A stretch of DNA of 64,000 nucleotides, taken from the NCBI GenBank assembly GCA_014058105.1, contig JACGCM010001441.1, positions 1,674,001-1,738,000 of the forward strand, written 5' to 3'. The stretch comes from Kingdonia uniflora. Its lineage: Eukaryota > Streptophyta > Magnoliopsida > Ranunculales > Circaeasteraceae. Positions 11,441 to 24,429 of this stretch are shown here, piece by piece (the stretch's first letter is position 1; each line of letters opens with the position of its first letter). Position numbers and translations under genes: made by a program. Below the pieces are notes generated by a model. It was not told the origin of the DNA. It saw nothing but the letters and a program-made list of their open reading frames with translations, and made no database searches.

Positions 11441-11919
11441 GCACATATATTAAAACACATAGTAATCAATATGAATAAATAGTTTACATATGGCCAATCA
11501 CAAGTATATAATCTCACCTCTTTCCTTCCTCCTTTACCCAGGCTTGGAACCGGCTATGCAAAACTTTAACAATTTTACATAGGCGGAGTTAAAAAAGGTT
11601 TACCTAATTGCGTAAAATAGGTAATTGTATACATGTTAATACTTGACATTCATATTTTTCAATAGAAAATAAACTAAGAAACATGATTATAAGCATCAAA
11701 AGCTAGTTACGTCTATACAAAAGCAACTAACACTGTCCCATGTTTACAAAAAGGAAAACTAACAAGATCTAATTAACTAAAAAAGTTCATATTCTAAAAA
11801 GTAATCATGCTTTTGGGCCATGCAACAAAACTTTTGATGCCCACGTCTAAGAGTCGCTTAATATTATTGTTGGGCCTGAACAACAAAGCATTACCATCAA
11901 CAATATTGTGCAGATAATG

Positions 11920-12060
11920 AGAGCTTCTGATTACCTCTTGGAAGCTCTACATGATACCAACAAAACCCCCTACCACTACCTTCTGCTAGATCCCATTCTT
12001 TATTAAAATATCTTCCTGAACCATCAAATCTGTATGCCTTTTTAAGCACGGCACCGGGAA
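11920..12060 (-). pseudogene. Captured exon, possibly from a CorA-like transporter gene
   Basis: The minus strand reads HFPGAVLKKAYRFDGSG, RYFNKEWDLAEGSGRGF and CWYHVELPRGNQKLS. The last stretch resembles the N-terminal part of plant CorA-like magnesium/zinc transporter proteins as I remember them. The assignment is tentative. The piece ends abruptly at 12060-12090, where LINE sequence in opposite orientation begins. No membrane segments are present. Confidence 0.35.
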
Positions 12061-12091
12061 AATGTGTTCTATAATGATGTGCTTCCCTGAG

Positions 12092-12960
12092 AGTAAATCC
12101 TGTGGAGGATTCTCTATCGATTTCTCTGGGATTACTGAGGAAGAAAGAGATATGATATGTCTTGGATTCTTTGAAGATACTTTGCCTTTTAACTACTTGG
12201 GTCTCCCTCTTATTTCCCACACGGCTCACTTCGAGAAATTGTAACCCTCTAATTGAAAAATGGTTGTTAGATTGTAAACTTGGACCAATTGATTTCTTAC
12301 ATTTGCAGGGAGGCTTCAATTGATCAAATCAATGCTTCGTAGAATTCAAGTTTACTGGATCAACTCCTTTATGTTGCCTAAGTTGGTTATCAACAAGAAT
12401 GAACCTGTTTGCTCTAGCGTTCTGTGGCATGGCCACAACACCAAGAAGAGAACTGTTCCTTTCTTATAATGAGGGAAACTGGAAAGTTAAAATCATGCTG
12501 CTATAATGAGACAAACCTCCAAGATAGTTGTAAAACATGAGAGTCCTTGGGCTAAATGGATTCAAGCTCATAAGATCAAAATGAAATTTTTTTGGGAGGA
12601 AAATACCAGACAAAGAAGGCCAGGGGCTTCACTGTGCATCTTAGATGATATGCTAGGTCCACTATTCTATAAAGTTCCTTGGCACAAACTTGGTATTTTG
12701 AAAGAGAGATTCAGCCTCCAGCTTATTCACAACTCTTTCCTCAACCTTAATGTCAAAGTTTCAAATACAATTAATAATGGGAAATGGTGTGTGCCTTGTC
12801 ACCTGCAAGATTCCTTGGGAGTTATCTTCACCAATTTGCCTCAAATATCCTCGTGCTCTGCTGGGAGATAAAATTGTTTGGACTTTTTTTGCTGTGGGGT
12901 GTAATTACTCTTGTTCTAGTTAGCAGTAGATTCAGCCACTTCGGCAGAAACATTACTACT
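12092..12960 (+). pseudogene. LINE (L1-type) reverse transcriptase 3' fragment
   Basis: In plus-strand frames broken by stops, the order is ESKSCGGFSIDFSGITEEER, LPFNYLGLPLIS, GRLQLIKSMLRRIQVYWINS, then ESPWAKWIQAHKIK and GDKIVW. This is the thumb/C-terminal part of a plant non-LTR reverse transcriptase leading into the zinc-finger tail region. The catalytic fingers and palm, and the endonuclease, are missing. It is a 5'-truncated, mutated piece lying inside the CACTA element, next to a captured exon on the other strand. Confidence 0.8.
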
Positions 12961-14460
12961 TCGGAGAATGAGATAGAATAGATCTGTAACTCAGTAGTTA
13001 GTTCTATCAGCAATAAGGTAATGTGTACTGCCTTTTATTATTTTCTCTACCACATTTCGAAGTGCAAAAACAATAAAGTGTTCAGGAATGAATTAGCCCA
13101 ATGAATGTTTTTTTATGCTTATCTACTTGATATTACTCATAAGCTATGTCTCCCCATCAGAATCATCCTCGGTGAACTTCATATATACAAATCATGTTTA
13201 TCAAAATAAGTCCCTCCCTTCGCTTTTGCTTTCGACCGATCAAAATAAACAACCAAAGATCAAATCTTACAAACCATAAACCAGTTGCCCAAACTTTCCC
13301 ATTTAGATTCTTCTTGAAATGCCAACTAATCAACCCCTAAAGAAATGATCTTGATTCTTAACCAAAAGAATTCCCCCCAAAATAAACAACACCCAGTTCT
13401 GGAAATTAAAAACCCATATCAAATCATCACTCAAACATTAAAAATCTCCAATTATTCACTAACATCACAAATCTCCAACATTGCCCCAACCCTCATTCAA
13501 ACACTAGATAAATCATTCACATCCAATTTGTCCAAACTTAGTTCCCAATTCTGAAAACCTAATTCACCATTTAATCTATTCATTAGTCTCGAAATGACCC
13601 ACGCCTAGATATCTATTTTATTAAAACTAGACTTCACGAAACTTGTAAGTGGTTGAATAGATTAGGTAAAAATTGATAAATATGGAAAATATGTTATATT
13701 TGCCGAATTTGAAAAACACAATACACATGTGAGCCTCATAAAGGAAGAGGTTTAAACCAGGAGAATCCTCTGTAGTATGAGAAAGTTAAAATACTATCCT
13801 AGCAAAAAAATCTTAAATTTCAATAAATTCATATTGCACTAGTTCTTTTATATAAATATTATAAATAAATAAAATAGGGATTTACTTAATATACAGATGA
13901 GGGTCTGCCTAATCCCAACTTTACTCTCAATAAAAATGTCAAAGAAGAATCATATAACTCATAATTGGGATTTGGGGATGGGATTTATCTCACAATTAGA
14001 AGATACAAAATCAATAATAGATGAAAATTAGGGTAAAAAAAATTGTACCTTTTGATTGAGGAATGACTTGTTATTGTTAATGAAAACTTAATTGAAACTG
14101 GAACAAATCAAATAATAAAACATTAAGGAGCAAAACAAACTATAATTACAGAAACCAAGGCGGTTTGTGAAGTACCTGTGAATCAAAACAGGTATCGAGA
14201 AGAGAATTTGTAGTGTAGGTGGTTTGTGAAGTACCTGTGAATCAAACCAAGGCTCACAACAAATCAAATAACTCATAATTAATGAAACCAAGGCTCACAG
14301 CAAATCGAAAGAGACAGAGAGAGAGAAAAAAAAAATCAAAAAATCAAATTTGTAAAGTACCAAGCAGAGAGATGAGAGAATAAAAAAAATTCTCCTCTAA
14401 TTGGATAACCAAAATTGAATAAGAGTGTGCGGGAAAACAAGGCAGGAGCAAAAATAGTTT
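12961..14460. other. CACTA interior without recognised genes; short tandem duplication
   Basis: This AT-rich stretch has no supported gene. At about 14148-14258 the word GGTTTGTGAAGTACCTGTG occurs twice about 60 bp apart, and AACCAAGGCTCACA occurs twice near 14248 and 14284. The plus-strand frame at 13345-13554 looks like non-coding sequence without homology I can name. Confidence 0.4.
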
Positions 14461-14469
14461 GAGCGCTTG

Positions 14470-14650
14470 TTTTTTTGCCACAGTTTCGTCTCTTCACCCA
14501 CGATTTTGTTCAATCCGTGCCCAAATCAGTAGTTTTTTTTTAAAGCTTTAGCCACTGTTTTAGTCTAATAGCCACGGTGTTAACTATGGTAGTTTGGCAC
14601 TGATAAAGTTGTGGCAAAAACTAAAAGTCATCCGTGGCAACTGCCCTATT
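14470..14650. repeat. Right subterminal repeats of the CACTA element
   Basis: Copies of TTTTGCCACAG, TAGCCACGGTG, GTTGTGGCAAAAACT and CCGTGGCAACTG lie within 180 bp of the right terminus, mirroring the left subterminal region. Confidence 0.7.
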
Positions 14651-14660
14651 TTATTGTAGT

Positions 14661-17596
14661 TAATTCTTCACCCCATAAAACTGCAAAACGTCATCAGGGG
14701 TTATTCTCCTCACTTTCCCCTCATTTTCCTATTTCTCATTCAGATGATCACACACGGTTATAACCTCCCACATATTCCCATTCAATTGAACATGGCATGC
14801 CCTTATTGCATTCATAATCCCCTTCGCCAAATTGGTAAGGGGAAAGCTTAACTCGTACTCTAATTGAGACAGGTAACACAAAAAGCTCTCTGGGAGGTCA
14901 CTCCGGACATCCCCATCGAAGTATTCATACGAGATCGATTCATTTATACCCCTATCTCATTTTTCATCTTCCAAGTCAGCCAACAAATAAAAATACTATT
15001 CCCCCGCCGCTACCGTGGAACCCCTAAACTGCCTACCGGCATATTCTACATAGTTACCCCACTTCCCTCATATGGCTGCCTTAGCCTTACAAAATTCTCG
15101 AAAGGCATCAGAACCAAGAGGATAGGATATCAATTGGCTAGGAAAACCCAAAAATTATTCTTATCCTACTTCCACCTCACTATCAGACTCAGTCGTTCGA
15201 CCAGAGGTCGATACCTCGTTAACAGACGAACTACCCATCTCGACAACAATTTTTACAAGCAGGTTTTCAACCCTACACATATGCCTCTCACGCTCGACCT
15301 ACATACAGGTTAAGGTAACTATCATTATTTCGTATGTATCGACCATTTACGCACAATATATACCTTTAATATATTATGTGAATATGTCAAAATTACATAG
15401 ATTGCATTAGATAGTTGTTTTTTAAGATTTGCTTAAAAAATACGAGTACGATTTTCACAAACATACATACTGTGTACGTCTCTACTACCCTTCAGTATCT
15501 GAATGAGAATCAGTTGTAGCGCCAAATCCTTCCCTCACGACGTTGTTGTATCGCCACTTATGTGATCCAGTATCTTTCGCCCTCTTCAACCGTTGATCAC
15601 CTTCAAATAACTCTTTGCCAAATCCCATGCATATTTTTCGCCTCTCTCTCTGTGTGCTCTCAAAATTTTTAGAAGTTAAAAAATGCTTGATTGGTGACGA
15701 AGAAGTACTATTTATCCTCTCTCTCTAGTGGTTGGCAATTATTGTACCTCATACGACCAGTCATCGGTTTTGGAACAGAGGCATCCTTTCCACTATCCAT
15801 GTCAGGCATCTTATACCTTTTCAACAAAATTGACTTTCCATCATTACACCTCCCCTCATTTCTTAACATATTTTTCTCTCCTGTTTCCATATATTTTCCT
15901 AACCTTCCTGCACTCATGATGACTCACTCTGTACGATATCAGATTTCTGCATCTTTAGGTACAAAACAAAACTAGAAGGTTCTGCATTTCCTCATTTTTG
16001 TTTCTCTGTCCTTATTTATCATACTTATAATGATTGATGTCATTTTCAAAAGCTGAGCAAATTTTCAAAATTCATAAAAATTATTTGCCAAAAAAAATAA
16101 ATCTTAAAATGGCATTTGCAACTATAAAGGATCTGATTGACCTACATCTTTTCTGTTACATTCAACAAACTTATATTTATTTATGATAAACATTTTATAC
16201 AAACATCTAGAAAGACCTTAATGATTGGTGACATCATCCAATCACATTAGTCGTCAACCCTCAGATCTTCGAATTTGATCTCAACCACACCAATTAAACC
16301 AACCATCACTTCTCAATCTATTGGATCCCTTACCAGTTCCCAAAAGCATACCTCATAGAAATAACGTGCGTACTCAAGTTCCCTACTCATTACATCTAAT
16401 CATTCGAGCTGACACTCCCTCACTGGAAGCTCAGCATCATAACCAAACACACCAAAAATTCTCTCCTGCACTTCAGCAGTCTTTATAGCCAATTGTCTTT
16501 CCGCGGCATGACGAATCCTCTGAGATTGAGTCTGTACCATCCTGATCTCTTCTTAATTTTTACACAAATCATTATGTCCTTATTTATACATTTTTCACAC
16601 ACTTTCCTCTTGAAACGTGATTTTTACCTTGAATCTCGTAACAGAAAACCTCAAAATCTTAAAATAAAAATTTGACTTATCCCTTCACTCTAGTACCTAC
16701 ATTACCTTATTCATCAGAACGAGCTTATTTTTCTAAGAGCTATAATTCTATCGACCTATGGCAGCTCGAATTGTACTTATATCACAACGTCATTGTCAGC
16801 AAATATTTATCTCAGTTTGAACATCACAACAACAGTGTTCTTAATATTCATAAACTCCTATTTATTTCACACATCCTACATAATTCAGTTAAATATCAAG
16901 AAACGTTTTCTATCTGCATAACAATAGTAATTAAAAGGCAACTTTTTATTCATATCGAAACGTTACATACAATTTTGCAGATAACAAGTTTTTCAGTACA
17001 TCGATCTCAGGTATACTGCATAAACATTATCCATCCAGAACCAAACTCCAGGTACTTTACAGATAACAAGTTTTTCCCTGTTTTTAAAAGTTACAGGTCA
17101 TTCAGGCATTCCGCCACATCAACTCCTCCACTTCTTCTTGCTTCAGTGATCTTTTACCCCGATGCAAAGCAGAAATTGGAACCAACAACAAATTTCTCTC
17201 ACATGAGTTTGGTTGAAGCCTAGGTGAACTTCCACAAGAAACTATGCAAGCAGTAAACTCAGTGTTAAAATAATATTCTCGAACTAGAGGTCTCCTGAGC
17301 GCTAAAACATGATGGAAATGCAGAAGCAGACTACCACTGATTGCCACCCTCCTCCACAACCATCACCCCATCCTCTGAAACTACCACAACTAAAGAGTTG
17401 GTAGAAATGAAAAGGGTCTGACCTTAGAATCCATGATGATGCAAGAAATTAGCATAACCTCCCCGCAGTTACACCTATCCCTGCATATGAAGCTTTAACT
17501 ATGTCTTCCGTAAGAGTACGGAGACAGGCCCACCGGTCCTCGCCATTCATGACTACAACATGAAACCTCCACTTGCAGTAGAATTCTTCAAATTGC
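14661..17596 (-). pseudogene. Proximal part of the antisense gene of element C
   Basis: On the minus strand from 17596 downward, the order matches 50596-53600 of element D. First comes an EEFYCKWRFH motif. Then a sequence near 17220-17100 is collinear with 50840-51020. A start module MVQTQSQRIRHAAERQLAI begins at 16540. The exon at about 15917-15708 has DMDSGKDASVPKP, matching DMDSGRDTMVPKP in D. The exon from 15310 has the VSTSGRTTES and Y-x-E-Y-A-G-R-Q-F-R-G motifs. Stops and frameshifts are frequent. The gene continues at 5957 beyond the CACTA insertion. Confidence 0.75.
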
Positions 17597-17604
17597 TATA
17601 TATA

Positions 17605-17946
17605 GAAAACATGCTCCAACACGATGAAAAGTTACTGAAAAAGCCTATATAAAGGTGAAGTTACAGAAGATACAAGGACCAGACAAATTATACAACTTCT
17701 CAGTTACAAGATTAAAAACATTTTTATATGTTAGAGATCACTTGTAATAAAAATATCCGCCTCAAGCAATAAATATACTTTCACAAAAATCATTCATACG
17801 AGGTCATGGTTTTTTGCCTATTCAAAGGTTTTCCACGCTAAAATCACATGTTTTATTTCATATTCTCCATTAGAATATCTTTATAGGATCATTGGTGTGA
17901 TAACGAATTCTAAGCCATTTCGGGCTTACGGAATTTGGCCATTACA
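17605..17946 (+). repeat. Family B LTR, copy 3, 5'-truncated
   Basis: The 342 bp correspond to positions 3553-3894 of LTR copy 2, with TATA-like CCTATATAAA at 17644-17653, and end GGCCATTACA. The first 233 bp of the LTR, the polypurine tract and the start of the antisense gene are missing. The junction to element C at 17593-17604 has a short AT-rich filler. Orientation and order make it the 3' LTR of element C. Element A resumes at 17947. Confidence 0.85.
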
Positions 17947-18115
17947 ATTGCAACTATATTCTGCATGGATATTCTGCTATTCCAGAGATGTTTGTACCAA
18001 TATTTTATGAGGAAAATCTGTAGGGTGATTGATTCTGCGGAGATCTTCCTTTGTCTATAAGTAGGGATTTCTTGATGTTGTTACTTGTATAGTTATGGAG
18101 TTGCTATGCTCGAGT

Positions 18116-21100
18116 ATGGTGAGGACTCGTTCTCAGCGTGCGCAGCAGGCGGCGGATGGCCGTTTTCATATCAAGGATGCGGAGCTTCGTAAACGCTATT
18201 TTTGTCACTTTTCGTATGATGTCGTTCTTCCGGAATGGCCTTTGAATATGGTTGGCTTGGATGATGAAGGTAGGCGAGTCAAGCAAGATCGCTTCGTTTG
18301 GTGCAACATTTTTCGTAAGTCTCTGTTGGATCCCCATATGCGAGAACTGATTGTACGATAGCTCGCATGCGATAAGATGGTAGAAGAGGATGCAAGGGTA
18401 GCGAATGGGGAGTTGATTATGTGCGGGCAACTGAACTATCGGGGTTGCATCAGATGTAACTGGGGAGCCCGATGAGCTCTAGGTTATAAGATTAAAAGTA
18501 ATCCGTTTTGTAGTAGTATTATGTGGTAGAGTTTTGAATAAATGTAATAAGAGAGATCGTAAGAGAATAAAGTATGTGATATTCCAATCTGATTGAATAA
18601 AGTATTCTGTTATATTTGTTGTGTACGGATATTGTGTATGATAGCCGTAAGATTTTAACAACTGTAAGGATATCTTCAAATTTGAAAATTGTACTATTTT
18701 AGGAAAGTTTGTACGATCTTGGTAGAGTATAAGTAAGATGATTGGTCGTTTTGGTACTAGGCTGAAAAATGTGTAGGGTTGGTAATGGTAGATAACAGAG
18801 ATAAACGTGATGGTGACAAACGTTATTACAGAAGTCATGATGATATTATGAAATAAAAAGGCATGCCTGTAGTAATAGTGGGGATGACTGACACGTGCCA
18901 GAAGGACCCGTCATTTTATAAACCGATGGAGAGTATAAAAACTTGTTTCTCTCTCCCTCATAAATTGTTTACAGTTTCAAAGAGAGAGAAAAGTGGTACG
19001 CATATCATTGCCAAGGAGAGGAGGCGTTTAAGTCTTGATTGTATTTTAAGAAAGACGTCTGCATCGAGTGATAGGGGGTTGTCGGAGAGGCAACGGGAAT
19101 GCTAGTATTCGAAGAGATCGCCGGGTAAAGCAGATGATTGTTGTTCAGCAAGTACAGGTTGGTGATAAAAATACTTTTGTCTGTTTTATTTTGTAAGTAT
19201 TCTGTGCTATGTAGTTATTTGTAGACGTTAGTAATCTGTATAGTTGGTTTTAGAAACTGAGGTTTTCAGGGGATTTGAAAAAATAAAATTGAGAGAAAGT
19301 CTGTAATGTAGGATTTGTGGTATATGTTGTTTTTAGAGAGAAAAAATGTGTTTGTTGGAGAAGAAGAGGGAAATTTGAAATAATTTGATTTTAGCTTTTT
19401 TGTTTTGGGATTTAGAGAAATAAGTGTGCTGACTGGGTAGAAGGTGGGTCTGTTTTTTCTATTTAAAACGTAGTGATAATGAAAAAAATGTCTTTTATCT
19501 GTAGGTTCAGTATGTGCTTTAAATCTAGTATTCATGTTAGTAAGTTTGTAGTCTTATCTGATTCTGAAGAAACATCGTCTTCGGGGAGGGGGAACGAGTG
19601 TAGTATAATGGAGAAAACTGCTAATAGTGTGGGGGCAACGATAGAGGTAGTGGGGCTCAGTAGATCTAAGGGCATGAAAGAGAAGGAGGATGAAAGGGAG
19701 AAAGAGAGAGTCCTTGTCATATACCCAGAGGGGGTGGTTGTAGGGAAAGAGTATTTGAGATATATAAAGAAATACCCAGGAGAGTGGGGCAGGTATGTGG
19801 AGGAGCAGGGTCTTTGGTTCAGGACCTATGTCACCAAAAAAAGGGGGGGAAGCAATGTATTATCAAGTTCCCTGTTTGGAAAAGTAGAAGAAGGATAGAG
19901 GTATTAGTGAGGAGGTTAGCCTCTCGTACTACAATGGTCTTGGGTTATCATGCCTAAGTAGGGGTTTTTTATATTTCTTGAATTAGCTCGTCTATGGCCT
20001 TAGAATTCCGTTGACCTACTTTCAGAAAGGGTTTATAAATGCGTTAAAGTGCTGCCCTGCCTAATTGAATAGGAATGTGTATGAGATGAAGAAGGTATGT
20101 GAGGCGCTGAACAAAAAATGGAGGAAGGAAGGGACTGCAAAGCAGTTCGCAGCTGAAGATATTTTGAAGTCTTGCAAATTTAAGTATATGGAGGGTCAAA
20201 ATAGTGGTTACCTATATAGTGACTCGGCTAGGCCAAAATTCTTTAATTTTGAGTCTGCAGGTAGACCATTGAATGACCACCTTGTGTGGGTTGAGGGTAG
20301 TTGCTTGCAGGTTCTGGATGAACCAGCGCTCCAGCTGAACCATAGATATTTTTATCCGAGAAAGTAATGTTGACCAACCTTCAAATAGTTGATAGTTATA
20401 TTCGCGTGTTGTGTAACTGATATTATGCCCATTTAATTTGGTAAAGCCAAAACCGTTGGCTACTCCGGATAAGACTTGTCTGTTTGATTGCTCATGACCA
20501 GGACGAGATAACAGAGGTACTTAGTGAATTGGGTATCTTAAGGCACAAAAAAGTAGATTCAATAGTACCAAAAGTTCAGCGAGCTCAAGAAAAATGAGTT
20601 ATGGCCGATGGGAAGGCTGTAGAGACCATTGCTGACTTCCTTAGTCCTCTACCTTTTGTTTCTCAGATTACCAAACGGCTTACTCGCAAAGGTCAAAAGT
20701 CAGTGCAACAAAGTGGCTTAACGACTGAGGTTGTGCCCACAGAACAAGAGATCGTAAAGCCTGCTGCTGGTGGCAGGCAGGAAAAACTCTAAGTGGGCGT
20801 GTCTACGCTTAGGGACTTTGAGAAGAGTCTGAAGAGAAAATGGCATGTGAAGGAGGACAGTGATCGGGCTAACTCTCTTGTTATTGCCAAGATAAAAAAG
20901 TTGAAGCAGAGATATTGTCATATGGCCGGGACGAACGCGCATAGGCTTGATAATGAGTATCTAAAGCACACGTTCGCGATATGTGGTTGAAAAATTGTTT
21001 ACTTGATGCTGCCTTTGAACTGAATGAAACTGTTGAACCGACTCTTATATTTTTGTTATATTGGCAGCTGTCAACGATGCTAAAGGGGGCCAGACAATGT

Positions 21101-24100
21101 TTGGACAAGAGAGGCCAAGAATTTGTCGATCTGACGGCGAAGTTTGAGGCTCAGTCAGCTCGCGTGATGGAGCTTGAGGGTGAGCTTCACTCGGAGAGAA
21201 AGAAGGGTTGTAGATTCTACTATAACTATTGAAAAGTACAGTATACTGTCAAAGCATGACAAGCTCATGTCTGATGTGGTTGCAGCAGTCTTAGTTGAAA
21301 GGGACCACTTTATCAACTCGTACTATTATTTTGGGTTGAGTATTGATGATGTGGTATTGGCCCAAATTGGTAGGTATGCAGAGATCGAGCTCCCTGCTAA
21401 GGAGGAAGAGGTGGCTGGTGATGCTCCTGGTGCGCCTGAGAAAGCTTTAGACCTTCCTCCAGGCAGTGCAGAGGCAGTCCATACTATTGAGCAAACAGTG
21501 GATCCTCTGTTGGAACGTGCTGAAATAGTTCTTTCTCCAGGGAAGATGCTAAAATCTCTTTCTGAGGTAGACATTAGCAAGCCTCTTTGAATGTTCTGTG
21601 GTATCCAGTCTTCTGCTTTTCAGCTTGGTTAATTTGGAAGATATAGTACTTTGTATAATTGTACATTGTTTTCATTTTGAGAGATGTTTTTGAAATATGT
21701 TTTCGTAAATGGCTGTATTGAAATAAGATATTTGTAATCTGTATAGGAGATAGAGCGTTTGAGAAAAACAAATTCCGAATTGGAGAAGTCGTTGAGTAGA
21801 GCGAGGGACTCTGTAGTTCGCATTCAATAGGTACTTAACAAAACTGAATATGAGAGAAGGCAATTTAAGTTGAATTCAGAGAAAACTTTTAAAGAGTTAT
21901 ATGACCTGCAATGTAAATATGCTAAGATAATAGTAGAGAGAGACAAAGTATTAAGAAAGGAGGAGGAAAGGGGGGTATTAGTTTGAAAGCCGAAAGAGTT
22001 TGTTTGTTTTAACGACCCAAGTGATAAGGCGAGGTGTCAGAGTATGCTATTGGTTCTGAGTTTGTATTTTGAGGTCAAAGTTGATAGTGAACAAAGGTTG
22101 AAGGAGGCTTATATTGAGCTCTTGAGGGAGGGAGGTGTAATTCCAGACCCAGCTCAAGTTATGTTTTTAGCTCAAGCAGTACACAATCGTCATAGCTTAG
22201 AAGCGAAAAAATGTTTAGCTTAGGCTGGTGTGTCTGTTGTATGGGGCGATGTAAAACCTTTATCTGATGTCTTTGGCTTTATGTAGGATCGAAGGGCCAT
22301 GAGAATTGTATTTTTTAGGATAAGGAAAGAGCAAATAGAAGTTCAAACGCAATTGAAGGGTGAGGTAAAGAGGTTACATGATGAGCTATCGCAGCACGTG
22401 GAGCAAAAAATATCTTTAGCAACGCGGCTGTCGAAAGAAGTGGCTGCTCAGATGAAGGTAGAGACAAATATGAGGGCTTTAGGTGTGTTACTGAAAAATA
22501 TATGCCAGTAGTTGCATAAAGCGCAAGTGATACTGAAGGAACACCTTTATCCCTCATGAGCAAAAGTCGTGGCTCGAGCAGATCATGAACGTCATATAGA
22601 CAGTGTTGTTAAGTTTTATGGGGGGGGGGGGGGAGCTAGCTATAGTAGATAACGAATTTAGGAAGTTCGCGACGAGATGCGGGAAAGATATTGTAGTGGA
22701 TAATGTCTAGCCAGAAAACCTGTGGTTTACCCGAGGTGAAGGAGGAATTATTGGTAAACAACCCATTCTTAGGTCGTGGGAGGAGTCATTAGAAGATGAG
22801 GAGGTTGAGAATCTGATACCCCAAACGCGGCTTAAACAACGCCACCCGGAAGTTGTGACCTTTACCACACCGGTACAGGTACAGGTGCCGAATAGGAAGA
22901 TGGTGAGGGGCAAACGGCAGTCATCTCATGCCTGAAAGAGTCGCAAATAGAGTACCCTTGTCTTCTTGTAACCAGTCTTTCATACTATTTGATGAAAAAT
23001 GTAATTTGTTTGTTGTTAGAACAGAATGACGTATCAGACTTACTCAGATACTACGTTCTTGATGTATCCTTGTGAACTGTTATATGTACTATGTTGTTAT
23101 GAGGAACTATTTATAAATATAATCTGTTGTGATAGGTTGATCTGGCTGCTATACAAAGTCAGTGCGATGTGCTATGTGCCAAGAATGAACAAATGAGCGT
23201 TGTGCTAAGATCGAGTCAGGGTGCCCGAGATAGTGCTACTGAAGTAGAAGAAAAATTAAGGGCAGAGATGTCAGAAGAGTGAAATGTAGTAACCCTCCTG
23301 ACTGATACTCTACGAGAGAAAGAGACAGTATTGGCTGTTAGTTTGAGAAGGATAGAGAGTTTAGAATAGAAGATAAGACAAAAGGGCGTTATAGCTGGAA
23401 GTATCTCGGGACGAGCTAGTCAACGAGATACTGAAGTGCTATCTGCGCGAACGCAAATTATAGAACTACTGGTCGCTTTGGCGGGGGAAGGAAATAATGT
23501 GAAAGAGTTAAAGTTCCAAGTTAATAAGCTCGAGGTGGAGATATGCGATGTTCGAGTTCGTACTCGTAAGTATGAGGTAAGGTCTTCAGAACAAAATGAA
23601 GTCATAAAAAAGGATTAGAATAAAATATGTAAGCTAGACCGGACAGTGCAGTCGCAGTATCTGGACATACTGGAATATCAGTCCGAAAATGATAGACTTC
23701 AAAGCTCGAATACAAAGCTTAATGAGAATCTGTTGTGGTTGGAAATAAGTTATGATTCGAAGAGGATAGAATGTGCAGGTTATGAAAATTTGATGTCTCT
23801 GATTTATCATATGAATGAATCCATGACAGTGCTGGAAGCTTAAAATTTGGATATGTGTTGTACAAAACAATGAGTGGACAGTCATTGTAAGCAATTAGAA
23901 GATGCACTGAAGGAAACGCAACACAAGCTGAGTAAACTCCTTCTTAGTAAGCAGCTAAAAAATGAGGCAGGTGGTAGTCACGAGAGAGAGATGGTTACAA
24001 TAATATCGTTCTTTACGGCTGAATTGACGAGATTGGAAGTTGAAAGTCAAAGGGTATATGATGGTTTGACTGCTCAAGGTACAGAATGTGAAATGGAGGT

Positions 24101-24299
24101 AATCCGATCTGCATATTTGGAACCTATGATTTCTAGAATCGGATTGTTTAAACAGAGAATGGTCAAAGAGGGAAAGAAGACTGTTGTGGGGAGAATGCCA
24201 AAATTCATGCGTCAGAAGTTATGTAGAAGTGATGTAAGGGACGTGGCAGGACCTTCTAAGACAGGTAACATTTCAAGTGATAGCTCTAGAGAGAAGTGA
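18116..24299 (+). pseudogene. Antisense multi-exon gene of element A
   Basis: This is a plus-strand gene opposite to gag-pol. The second start module begins MVRTRSQRAQ at 18116. Later blocks have homologues in D: a domain around 19700-20367 with VCEALNKKW, FFNFESAGRPLNDH and VWVEG, and long coiled-coil exons. Acceptor-like sites precede exon-like blocks at 21068 (TTGGCAG), 21747 (GTATAG), 22289 (TATGTAG) and 23137 (GTGATAG). The coiled-coil part spans about 21068-24120 and ends in a basic tail (GRMPKFMRQKLCRS). The fold resembles plant proteins labelled putative gypsy-type transposon proteins, whose function is unknown. Scattered stop codons and a 13-base G run (22621-22633) show decay. It could act as a nuclear or RNA-binding accessory factor, but nothing here proves it. 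Confidence 0.65.
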
Positions 24300-24429
24300 G
24301 GAATGTAAGTATGTTGTATGTATATGCAACAAGAATAACAATATAGATACGTGAAGCAATAGTTAAGGACGAAATAATTAACCGTACTAACCGTATGAAG
24401 TACCGACGATAATGTATGGAAAGCAGTGC

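Larger units (their letters stand above)
5962..14660. mobile_element. CACTA-like DNA transposon carrying captured gene fragments
   Basis: The left end reads ACTACAAGAATAAATGG and the right end, on the reverse strand, ACTACAATAAAATAGGG. These are close to the CACTACAAGAA termini of En/Spm elements. TAAT flanks both sides (5958-5961 and 14661-14664); a 3 bp TAA duplication with a lost terminal base is also possible. Removing it restores the antisense gene of element C, which confirms precise insertion. Both ends carry clustered subterminal repeats of the GCCAC(G)GAAA...GTGGCAAA type. No transposase was recognised, so it is probably non-autonomous. The interior holds exon fragments of several plant genes on the minus strand and a LINE fragment on the plus strand. 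Confidence 0.8.

Noticed and set aside
21326..21580. Minus-strand ORF of 84 codons
   Set aside because: Shadow of the plus-strand antisense gene coding region at 21174-21590.
22621..22633. Run of 13 G, considered a regulatory G tract
   Set aside because: A homopolymer in a decayed coding region is more likely slippage or a sequencing artefact.
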